This document shows, piece by piece, positions 1 to 8,500 of a DNA stretch of 64,000 nt; the first letter of the stretch is position 1, and each line of letters begins with the position of its first letter. A program made the position numbers and the translations under genes. The notes under the pieces are model-generated. The model did no database searches. It worked only from the letters and a program-made list of their open reading frames with translations, and had not been told where the DNA came from. This stretch comes from Diplonema papillatum (Eukaryota > Euglenozoa > Diplonemea > Diplonemida > Diplonemidae). Location: contig JAPJBO010000479.1 of assembly GCA_030068145.1 (NCBI GenBank), forward strand, positions 107,980 through 171,979. The letters are read 5' to 3'.

Positions 1-326
1 ATGAAGTTCATGACCTTCTTGTGCAGCTTGCCCGCGTCCTTTCGCTGGATCGTCGACGCAAACGCTGCTTCGTAGTTGAAGGTGATGCAGCCGTCGCTGT
101 CGGCGGACAAATGTCCCGTCTTGCCCGACAGCTTCTCGCCCCGCTTCCACCGCACCTGATACTTGTACCCGGGCGGCGGGTATCCCGTCGCGGGGTTGGG
201 CTGCACGGTTCCCGAAGTCACCATGACTTTGAAGTCATACTGCACGTCGCCCGACCGCCTGCTGGTTGTCTTTCTAGCCCCGGTCCTCCTCCCCGGCGGC
301 GGGATGGGCGAAGCTCGGTCGGTCAT
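1..326 (-). CDS. N-terminal C2 (NT-C2/EEIG1-like) domain protein, first exon, partial
   Basis: Reading leftward from an ATG at 326 the frame stays open for 108 codons and runs off the window edge, so only the N-terminus is present. It starts MTDRASPIPPPGRRTGARK, a short basic Pro-rich lead. A region follows that fits the NT-C2 fold of EEIG1/EHBP1-type proteins: a strand YDFKVMVTSGTV, then YKYQVRWKRGEK, then DSDGCITFNYEAAF, and a Lys-rich KLHKKVMNF that matches the usual F..K.l.f strand. NT-C2 proteins are generally membrane- or cytoskeleton-associated adaptors; no enzymatic role is expected. I chose this start because the same ATG and lead recur in the two decayed copies at 735-933 and 3627-3745. 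The family call rests on the strand pattern and the WKRG motif, without alignment. An alternative is another C2-like beta-sandwich. Confidence 0.6.
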   Translation of the reverse strand, partial: MTDRASPIPPPGRRTGARKTTSRRSGDVQYDFKVMVTSGTVQPNPATGYPPPGYKYQVRWKRGEKLSGKTGHLSADSDGCITFNYEAAFASTIQRKDAGKLHKKVMNF

Positions 327-429
327 CTTTGCACCGCCCTTACCTTCCTATCCGTGAATACATTTAATGGCTCAAAGCAAACGAGAGCAGAAGTCTTGCA
401 CTGCGAGGCGGCAAAAAGCCTTCACAGCG

Positions 430-545
430 GCAGCGATGAAGCCCAGCCTCAAGTGGTCTGGTAAAGCGGCTGTAGTACAACCCAACCACAAACGCGTGTC
501 TATATGCACGCCCGAAAAAGACGTGGCGCTCACTTTTTTTAACCC
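430..545 (-). repeat. Hp element (dyad-rich MITE-like repeat), inverted copy
   Basis: This is a reverse-complement relative of 1155-1262, sharing the ACAACC...ACGCG arm and the segment around AAGCCCAGCCTCAAGTGG. Other copies lie near 5300-5350, 5990-6110, 10595-10700 and 11425-11545. All carry paired GCGGGTGT / ACACCCGC arms able to form a hairpin. No coding content is seen. Confidence 0.55.
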
Positions 546-734
546 CAGCTTTAGTAGTTAGCTCTCCGGCTTCTGGGGCCAGACCCCCCCCCGTGCAAAT
601 TTCAGAACAACCCCTCGAGACCCCAGCGAGAACTCTTTGGAAAAGAAGAAGTATTGATGTGGCGAAGGCAAAGATGGTGCCAGCGCTCCTTTCGGCGCTG
701 CAAGCTGTTTGATCGCCTGCTGTGGAGCTGACCG

Positions 735-933
735 TTTGCTGCCAGCTGCTTCTCGCCCCGCTTCCACCGCACCTGATACTTGTACCCGGGCGGCGGGCGT
801 GGGGTTGGCTGCACGGTCCCCCAAGTCACCATGACTTTGAAGTCGTACTGCACGTCGCCCGACCGCCTGCTGGTTTCTTTCTAGCCCCGGTCCTCCTCCC
901 CGGCGGGGGGATGGGCGAAGCTCGGTCGGTCAT
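735..933 (-). pseudogene. Decayed copy 2 of the NT-C2 first exon
   Basis: The ATG at 933 and the lead MTDRASPIPPPGRRTGARK are intact, but a single-base deletion just after that lead shifts the frame. The stretch corresponding to YDFKVMVT...RWKRGEK survives in another frame, with an internal deletion after TVQP, and similarity stops after the WKRGEK motif. Homology continues upstream of the ATG to about 1040, so the duplication included non-coding flank and is not a spliced retrocopy. It shares GACTTGGGGGAC with copy 3 where the intact exon has GACTTCGGGAAC, so copies 2 and 3 are closer to each other than to the exon. Confidence 0.8.
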
Positions 934-1043
934 CTTTGCACCGCCCTGCCCCAATGTTACCTCCCTACCCGTGAATATACTTTGTGGCTCAAAGCAAGAA
1001 GTCTTGCACTGCGAGGCGGCAAAACGCCTACCACAGCGGTAAC

Positions 1044-1160
1044 TCCATGTGAAGCACGGACATGTAAACTGTGGCAGTGACATGATACTTTTTCAGTACG
1101 GTGTTGGTTCGCTCTTTGCTCAGGCTTACATTTTTGGAACACATTGCAATGTTCGAAAAA
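1044..1160 (+). repeat. Dispersed repeat family Q, partial copy
   Basis: This closely matches 34138-34260: both contain GTGAAGCACGGACATGTAAA and a downstream block reading TTACATTTTTGGAACACA. The 34 kb copy continues into the far end of retroposon R1, while this one ends in an A-run next to an Hp element. Confidence 0.7.
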
Positions 1161-1262
1161 AAAAAGCGGGTGTCACTCCCATTTTCTTTTTATCCACACG
1201 CGTTTTGGTTGTACTACAACCGCTTTTCGGGACCACCTGAGGCTGGGCTTGGTGGTCCCTGA
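1155..1262 (+). repeat. Hp element, direct copy
   Basis: A dyad-rich segment with GCGGGTGTCA at the left, CACACGCGTTTTGGTTG in the centre and a right-hand self-complementary block GGGACCACC...GGTGGTCCC. See the inverted copy at 430-545. Confidence 0.55.
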
Positions 1263-1309
1263 CTCAAAACATACCCGACCTGAAGAGAGGGCCCAAATTG
1301 GCCTGCTCA

Positions 1310-1408
1310 AAAAAAAAAAATCTGAGAGAGAGAGAGAGAGACAGGAGAGAGAAAGACGAGTTGGAGTGCAGGGACCATCTCTCCGAGGAGTTTCCGGTCG
1401 TCTCACTA
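1310..1408. repeat. A-run plus GA microsatellite and dispersed block E
   Basis: A poly-A run and a GA repeat are followed by a block containing GTGCAGGGACCATCTCTCC and GAGTTTCCGGTC. The same composite recurs beside presenilin (17945-18060) and, split, at 24005-24060 and 24275-24345, so it is a mobile or duplicated unit. Confidence 0.65.
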
Positions 1409-1639
1409 CATCTGTACTTTATTGGAGCAAGCTGGGGCTCGTTTTCAATCAGCCGCGAGAGCCAAGGGAAGGGGGCCGCAACCCTAGATATGAGCCGTAT
1501 CATCCCAGGACGTCGGGAAAAGGAAGTGGGGCCGGAAGAAAGGCCGGGGCAAAGTGACTACAAGCAGCCCCCTCGGGCGTTCCCGTTCTACGCAACAAAA
1601 AAGCCGAAAGGCCTCCGAAGGAAATGTTCCCTCTGGAGA

Positions 1640-2235
1640 GAAAGAAGCGCTGTCGGGGAGTTACTGGAGCACCCTCCAACGGACGCACGAGAGGTTCCAG
1701 GAGGCGATCGTTCTTTGGACCTCGTACCTACGAAAAGCAGGTTTGTAACGCCGTCGGCATTGCAGTATCTGAACAACGTTCATGGCCCCTCTCGGCGTTT
1801 CGAGAACGTAAATGCCCGCCTATAAATGATAGGGGACTTCCGATGGTCGTTGAAGCGCGAGGGGGCTCTGAAGTCGGCGAAACAGGCACTGCCGGCATCA
1901 AAGCTACAAGCATGGGAGATGACCCCTGCGGCGGAAGACGCGTGGGTGAGCATCGTGTTGGCGTTGATGCGGTGCAGGGCGGAAAGACGAAGAACGTGCG
2001 TATTCTGGAGGGGGGAGAGACCGGTACTGTGGGTGGTCACGAAGTCCGACCCTTATGGGCTAGGCGACAGGAGTGCATCTGGGTTCGGCGATCAGGTCGA
2101 GGCGCAAAGCCGTGTTAGCGCGGAGAAAGGAACAGGGTGAAGAAACCCAACATCACGTATCGGAAAGTCGCTCAAGCGATAAAGCTGAAGCATCCGGGCC
2201 ATCCCCACTCTTTCAGAAGGCGGGCGGTATACGAG
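1640..2235 (+). pseudogene. Tyrosine-recombinase (DIRS/Crypton-like) relic, multiply frameshifted
   Basis: Three forward frames together read like one protein: a segment with FQEAIVLWTSYLRKAG, another with VTPSALQYLNNVHG, then ASKLQAWEMTPAAEDAWV and SIVLALMRCRAER, and finally HPHSFRRRAVYELTDQG near 2195-2245. The last resembles the HxxRR box of tyrosine recombinases. The LALMRCRAER segment aligns by eye with LALAWQGAARVDDVL in the second relic at 56895-57065 and would hold the first catalytic Arg. Stops and frame changes make it non-functional. I cannot separate DIRS, Crypton or another YR element; no split direct repeats were found. Confidence 0.45.
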
Positions 2236-2964
2236 CTGACGGATCAAGGCCGGACTCGGAGACGACGAAGCCGTAGCAGACGAAATGGACCCGGGGCTGG
2301 AGGCGCGTGCAAATGTGGAAGAAGACATTGAGTAGCCCGCCACGAACGAGCGGTTCGACGGGAGACATGCTGGCCCCAATCACGCCATCCCGTATCCGCA
2401 TGTTTGTGCGCACTTCCTTCAAACCTGTTATGCTCATCTAACGGGAGTGAGGATAGTACGCTGCCATCGATCGGTTTTTGTTCTTGACAAATTGCATTTG
2501 TTAAGACAAAAAAAATGGGGAGACCCTGCCTGAAGGAACCAACCACCCCCGGGTGGGCTAGTCTGACACAAAGTTGTCAACAGGAAAAAAAAAAAAAAAA
2601 AAAAAAAACTGGACGCGAACGGTGGGTTGGCGGGCGTGATGGGAATTCATCACCTTGGATCCAAAGTTCTTCCGCGGCGCTTTTGAAGAAAAGAGCCGTG
2701 GGCATATCCGGCGGTCTCGCCATCATGGCGTTCAGTCGCCTTCCGTGGCAAACAAAAGGTAGTCCCCCGGAGCGCTTCGGAACTGTGTTAGCCGGCATGA
2801 CCACGCGAGCCTTTCTCCTTCCAGGTAGGCTTCGATGACCCCATACTTCAAAAGGTCTTGAACGTGGCGGTCCTTATGTCGCGATACCGGGTTATCCCGT
2901 GCTCCGAGCCCTCGGCTACCGCTTATCACGAGTGTAGTCCAGAGAGTAGCGAACGAGAACTGGG
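2236..2964. other. No recognisable gene
   Basis: This stretch contains an ACGCTGCCA-type box with a nearby imperfect dyad (2455-2510), a poly-A run at about 2584-2608, and an open but unrecognised minus-strand frame (2732-3019) with a segment QDLLKYGVIEA. Nothing supports a gene. Confidence 0.5.
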
Positions 2965-3146
2965 CTGTGCCCGCCACAAAATCCAGATTTACCGGTGTTT
3001 CGTGTGGGCTACAGCACATTTACCTCCTTTGATCTTTCGCAACTGGCAGTCTCCTCAAGCTTCCAACAAAGCAGGTGCCTATTATATTACCTACTAAGCA
3101 GGTGCCTATTATATTACCTACAAAGCAGGTGCCTATTATATTACAG
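2965..3146 (+). repeat. SINE-like family S copy with a three-fold 3' repeat
   Basis: This matches 30920-31108, 43976-44167 and 57593-57970 through CGTGTGGGCTACAGCACATT and CGCAACTGGCAGTCTCCTCA. Other copies end in an A-rich tail after AAGCAGGTGC. Here that terminal block (about 29 bp, AAGCAGGTGCCTATTATATT) is repeated three times. Confidence 0.75.
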
Positions 3147-3193
3147 GGCCCAAAAAAGAGAGGATCTCGCGCGTACTTGAACGGTTTCATGTA

Positions 3194-3626
3194 TAATGTG
3201 GTCCTGCACTGTGTATAGTGTGGTCCTGCACCATGTTCAATGTGGTCCTGCACTATGTGATATGTGGTCCTGCACTATGTGCACTGTGGTCCTGCACTGT
3301 GTACAATGTGATCCTGCACTAAGTAGAATGTGGTCCTGCACTATGTACAATGTGGTCCTGCACTACGTACAATGTGGTCCTGCACTATGTACAATGTGGT
3401 CCTGCACTATGTACAATGTGGTCCTGCACTATGTACAATGTGGTCCTGCACTACGTACAATGTGGTCCTGCACTATGTACAATGTGGTCCTGCACTATGT
3501 ACAATGTGGTCCTGCACTATGTACAATGTGGTCCTGCACTATGTACAATGTGGTCCTGCACTACGTACAATGTGGTCCTGCACTATGTACAATGTGGTCC
3601 TGCACTATGTACAATGTGGTCCTGCA
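3194..3626. repeat. 22-bp satellite array, about 20 units
   Basis: The unit is TGGTCCTGCACTATGTACAA plus two bases. The first five units are divergent (ATAGTG, TTCAATG, GATATG variants); later units are near identical, with occasional TACGTACA for TATGTACA. The unit length is not a multiple of three and has no stop codon on the plus strand, so all three plus frames stay open through the array. The long Met-Trp-Ser-Cys-Thr reading frames are artefacts. The array abuts decayed exon copy 3. Confidence 0.95.
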
Positions 3627-3745
3627 GTCCCCCAAGTCACTATGACTTTGAAGTCATACTGCACGTCGCCCGACCGCCTGCTGTTGTCTTTCTAGCCCGG
3701 GGATGGGCGAAGCTCGGTCGGTCATCTTTGCACCGCCCTGCCCCC
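3627..3745 (-). pseudogene. Decayed copy 3 of the NT-C2 first exon, fused to the satellite
   Basis: Minus-strand ATGACCGACCGAGCTTCG is preserved near 3724, followed by a deletion removing part of the Pro-rich lead. A frameshift then gives a stop in the YDFK region. Homology ends abruptly at GACTTGGGGGACTGCAGG, where the satellite begins with its own CTGCAGGACC. Whether the satellite arose by amplifying this junction or merely broke into it cannot be told by eye. Confidence 0.8.
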
Positions 3746-5690
3746 AATGTTTCCGAAGCTAGCTGCCAAAGGGGGCACCTTGTCCAGGTGGGTAGCATCA
3801 CCTCCCCGATGCGAGCTGATTGCCGGTTGGATGCACCTTTGTACCACCGACACCCTCTGGATGCTTCCAGGGTACGCGCAATCGGGGGTTTGAAACATGA
3901 TGATCAATATCAAAAGCCCGCACCCACGCGGCGTTGACTGTGGCTGGTATTTGTAAGGGCTGCCTTGATGATACTTCGATCAAACTCACACCAAGCTGAA
4001 ACTACCACTACTACTGCTTGAACAAGCTAGTGGTTTGCTTGCAAACTCGGGGATTTTAGCGTTTATTGTGGTTTAGGGGTTCGGTGTTTAAGGGTCTCCG
4101 GTTGGCCATTGAGATTGGACTTTCTTCGTTGTTTTTTTTTTGTTGCTGCAAGAAAAGCCGGCAAGCGGGGTCTTCGACTCTCGAGATGGATCCCATACTA
4201 AGATGGAGCCCACACAGGAGGGCGGGGAGGAAGAAGTCTAAGTTTAGCGTTTCGGCGGAAACACTGCCGCGTCCGTCTTCGATGCGAGCATTCAGTCTTC
4301 TTCTTCGCAAACCCAAACGTGGGTGAAAGAGAGAGTTGGAACAGGGCATCTATTTGGTATCGGAAAGTAGGCAAACCTTGCGCGCTAGCTTCGTTTAACC
4401 GTGAATCTAATAGACAGGGCCTATCCCAAATTCTCGCTTCCATTTCATCAACCCTGTGACAGTTGTGATCTTAACCGTTTCTGCCAACGCGACCTTTTCC
4501 GAAAGAGAGAGACAGACAGAGAAGCACGACTCCGCAAGCAAGGAACGAACCCATGAGGGACGGGCCCTCTTCTCTTTTTCGTTTGGGAGGGGGTTGGGGT
4601 TAGGGACGGAGGGAACATGTCGCGAGAGAGAGAGAGAGAGAGAGAGAAAAGAAGAGAGAGAGACCCGGGAGACGAAGAATGTCACAGCAGAACCGCAGTC
4701 GGCGTATAGGCGCAGATGCACGGGTGGGCCCCGGGGGTCTTTTTGTTTCTGCTGTGAACACGCCGCCCGAACGTGTAATCGGAATTTGGACTCGCCAATT
4801 ATGTAGGCCCAACGGCAGAAGTGTGGCCACAGTGGGCCACCTTCCACGGGCATTGTACATGGCAACGTACGGTTCAATTTTTGTTTTGAACGTTTTGACG
4901 AAACGTTTGCGTTTGAAAAATGCTGTCAGTCGGGATCAAACGTGCAAAACGCATGTCTGATCGGAATCAAACGTGAATGAAGCGCTGGCTGGTGGGGAGC
5001 CGAGCGTGGAGTGCTTGTGAACACTCGAGCCACGAAGGTGACACAAGATAGTTATGGGAGGGGGAATTGCAAGAACGTGCTTTAAGCTGAAGTTGAAAAG
5101 GCGGAAATGTACATGCGACACCCGCTTGTCAACTCCAGCGTTATAGCTCCAGCTTCGAAGGCTGCACTCCACCGTGGACGTGCTCATCCTTTCGAGAAAA
5201 GACCCACGAACACATGTGGCAGACCATCCTCAGCACTGGACCGACCTGCAGAACGTGCCTGCACGGTGGAGTCCAGCCTCAGGAGAGGATGTGCCTGAGT
5301 CACACTCGAAAAGGCGGGTGTGACACCCGCTTTAACTCCACCAGCTGCGGCTCCAGCTTCTGATGCTGAACTCCGCGGTGAGGAATGGAATGGGGTTTTT
5401 CGAGCTCAGCACACCACATTGGTCTTATCTGCGCCGTGGTTCAGTCCTTTAAGCCGCGAACACATGAAGCGGACCATAGAGACAGCGGCAGACAACGCGA
5501 TGCAGTTCCAGGGGATGAGATGGACCGGGCTTTAGACGGTGCTTTGTTCTTCGCTTTCACCACCGGTGTTGTTTTCACTCAGGACTTTTGCCCTGTTGTG
5601 TTTGTGTGGCTTGACCTCACGTCCGTTCAACACGTGGTTCGGTAGCTACAGCACTTGATTATCAGCGAGGAACCTCTGAGTATCTGCAGA
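3746..5690. other. Gene-free repetitive stretch
   Basis: No credible coding region. It contains a retroposon R1 core near 4060-4115, a block at 4340-4510 related to 23895-24010 (GGTATCGGAAAGTAGG and TCTGCCAACGCGACC), GA microsatellites at about 4505-4530 and 4621-4668, an Hp-type dyad at 5300-5345, and the start of family-U-related sequence from about 5400. The 620-bp run 3750-4055 shows nothing recognisable. Confidence 0.5.
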
Positions 5691-7205
5691 CAGGACAGCG
5701 GTGCGTGTCTGGTCACAGCCAGGACCAACTGTGCATATAAAAGAGCTCGGGAGAGTCCGAGAAGGCCCGCTACGAGTACAGCTCCCAGGGAAGGGGGACG
5801 GGGATTTACGGGGATTTGAGAGTTTCCCGCGAAAAGTGCCGGCGGGGCGAATAAAGGGGGAAGGGGGAAAAGCGGATATCGGGGCCCGTGTGGATTACAC
5901 GAAAAAAGTGCGGGGGGGGGGGGGGGGGGGGGGGGTCAGAAACAGGGGAAAGACTACACGGCAGAGTCGAGACTCAGAAGCGTTGGAGTTAAAGAAACGG
6001 GTGTCGGCTTTTCGGGTGTGGGTTTGCTCGCGTTTTGGTTGGAGCACACCCGTTTTTCGGGTGCGACTTGGGCACATCCTCTTTAACTCCAGCTTCTGAG
6101 GCTGAACCTCAGTGTTTAGGGTTCCGAGCATTTCTGCACAAAGTACCGGCGAGACGAAGAAAGGGGGGAAGAGTGGAAAACGCGGATATACGGGACGGTG
6201 TGAAGTACACGAAAAAGAACAGGCGTGTGTTTGTATGTACGTGCCGGGGGGAGGATTAGCCTGTTCGTGATTGATAGTGAGTGAATATGATCGTTAGGCC
6301 AATCTTCTCCCAAACACGCTGCCAGCGTTCTCTTTCGTGTTTACAAAGCATTGTTACTACGAAAAAAGCGCCGGGGAATAATGGTTTTGTGGGTGTTTGG
6401 GGTGGGGCGAGGAGGCGTTGCAGGAACGTGTACTTGCGATGACTCTGTACGACCTGAGTGCCAACAGACAGGACAGCAACGCCAGTCTGCTTTGTCAGAC
6501 GTCTGTTCGCAGTTCGTCACAGCCAGGACCACCCATGCTACAAGACCTCAGGAGAGTCCGAGATGGTTCCCAATGAGTACAACTGTCGGGGTGGGGGTAT
6601 TGAAAAGCCGCAGGGTTCCGAGAATTGCTGCAAAAAGTGCCGGCGGGGCAAAGAAAAGGGGGACAGTCGTGGAAAAAGCGGGTATCGGGGACCGTGTGTA
6701 GAGGACACGAAAAAGCGCCGGGGGGAAAAAAGTCTTAGTTAGTGTTTGGGAAGAGGAGGGGGGGCGAGGAGGCAATGCAGAAACGTGCTGGGGATGACTT
6801 TGTACTCAACACATCAGGCGGACCATCATCAGCACAGGACCTGAGTGCCTAAAGACAGGACAGCAACGCAAGTCTGCTTTGTCAGACGGCTGTTCGCAGT
6901 CCGTCACAGCCAGAACCACCCATGCTACGAGACCTCCGGAGAGTCCCGAGATGGTTCCCTATGAGTACAACTGTCGGGGTGGAAGTATTGAAAAGTCTGG
7001 GAAAGACCAGGGTTCCGAGAATTGCTGCAAAAAGTGTCGGCGGGGCAAAGAAAAAGGGGGAAGAGTCGTGGAAAAAGCGGATATCGGGGACCGTGTGTAG
7101 AGAACACGAAAAAGCGCCGGGGGGGGAAGTCTTAGTTAGTGTTTGGGAGGAGGAGGGGGCGATGGGGGGCGAGGAGGCGATACAGGAACGTGCTTGGATG
7201 ACGCT
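5690..7205. repeat. Four-fold degenerate tandem block related to family U
   Basis: Four diverged copies of one unit lie at about 5690-5940, 6110-6265, 6500-6800 and 6870-7205. Each runs GAGAGTCC(C)GAGA, then AAAAGTGCCGGCGGGGC, then AAAGCGGATATCGGGGACC, then ACACGAAAAAGCGCCGG, and ends in a G-rich, GA-rich segment. The left edges join the end of family U (GTCACAGCCAGGACCACC). A poly-G run of over 20 bases (about 5911-5935) replaces the end of the first copy. Reading frames here are mutually inconsistent between copies, so I treat it as non-coding. Confidence 0.75.
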
Positions 7206-7535
7206 CAAGTGATCCACATAGTTAGTTGGCCGCATACTGGTGTCACAAAACCAGGCGTGCGTAGGAGTGCGTGGCCCACGGCGAGAAGTCGTTGGCGTGA
7301 GCCTCGATGGAGCGTGGATGAGTGCAGATCTTGGTTGCAGTAGCGAATATTCAACGGAGAACAGCAGGACGGTGGCCATGGAAGTCAGCATCCGTTTGAG
7401 TGCGTGACAACTCACTCGCCGAATGCAACGCTGCTACGTGCGCCCGCACTGTGCAGAGGATACAGCATTCCTAATGCCACGTGTGATGCAACGCTGCATG
7501 CTACATTGCTGCTGATGCAATTGGATTGAAGGCCG
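7206..7535. other. Unassigned spacer
   Basis: No gene, RNA or repeat relationship was recognised in this 330-bp stretch between the tandem block and the HUS1 remnants. Confidence 0.4.
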
Positions 7536-7660
7536 AAGTGGGGAAGGTTTCCGTCGACCTTCACGGACGCCTGCAGCGTCTGACTGACTTTCGAACGGCA
7601 GCGCCTACTCAAACCGAGCAGAAGACTTTTGTAGCTGCAAACACATACAGGCGGATGGTC
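7536..7660 (-). pseudogene. HUS1 remnant, most decayed copy
   Basis: This resembles minus-strand exon 2 of HUS1 around 8975-9075: it keeps CGCCTGCAGCGTC and TTTCGAACGGCAGCG in order, corresponding to the LTLKAPVKE and TLPSETVRL segments, with many substitutions. No open frame remains. Confidence 0.55.
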
Positions 7661-7743
7661 ACCCTTTTTAACTCGTTTTGATGTGGTCTCTCTCTCTCTC
7701 TTTCAAGAATGTCAGCGCGGTAGCGATGACGACGAGAACACGT

Positions 7744-8402
7744 ACAGGTGGGCGGGGAGAGGCCCTGGGACTGCTAAGGCGTGACTCTGTACCTCCCAAG
7801 GAGCCACCCCGAATCTAGCCTGGCCCACCTGACGGTGGAGGCCCCACAGCCCCACGGTTCAGTGCGCCCTCTACTAGCGTCGAAGGGAACGCTCAGTGCT
7901 GTGGTTTCCCCTTCGCGTGCGTGGGAACTGTCGACAAGAAGCAAGTGACCGCGCCGTCTAGGTAGGTGACCTTCAACGGCAGGTCCGGCGAGATGGAGAC
8001 GGCCCCCGGCGGGCAGACAGGCAGCTTGTGCGGGTACTCGGACGGCGGCGAGCAGTGGACGAGCATCTGCGCGTCGACGGTTTGCGGCGCGACGTCCTTC
8101 GGCGGGGTCCCGGGGGTGGACAGGAACGTGGCGCACGTCGCCTGGGCGCAGCGGGTGAGCAGCACCATCTCGCCGTCCTTCGCCGTCACTTCGACGTTGC
8201 CGGACACGGCGGCCCGAACCGGGGGCAGTCGGTGACCATCCCGACAGCCTCATACTGCCTTCAGGATTGTTGGATGGCCACAAATGCCCTTAACCTCGCT
8301 GTCGAGCTCTTTCACAGGCGCTTTCAGCGTCAGCCTGACAGTTTCGGACGGCAGAGCCGACTCGAGAACCGTGCAGAGGGCCTTGTAGCCGCACATACAG
8401 GC
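7744..8402 (-). pseudogene. HUS1 partial copy (3' part plus 3' flank)
   Basis: 7893-8225 is nearly identical to 8501-8825 of HUS1 and still reads GNVEVTAKDGEMVLLTRC and LSTPGTPPKDVAPQTV. Upstream of that, in gene direction, a segment encoding the LLLRLAAVS region and the VPMRHLWPSNFPEG linker is lost or shuffled, and the rest is frame-disrupted. 7744-7892 copies the sequence downstream of the HUS1 stop, including CACCCCGAATCTAGC, so the duplication is genomic. Confidence 0.85.
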
Positions 8403-8500
8403 GGGAGAGCCCTGCTAAGGGAGCCACCCCGAATCTAGCGTGTGTGTGACGGTGGAGGCCCCACAGCCCCACGGTTCAGTGCGCACTCTACTAGGAACGC

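Noticed and set aside
2732-3019. Open minus frame with QDLLKYGVIEA, recalling an LTR-retrotransposon RT start
   Set aside because: No following LPLG, YxDD or other RT motif, and the frame is short and isolated.
3196-3937. Three long plus-strand Cys-rich frames
   Set aside because: They follow from the stop-free 22-bp satellite.
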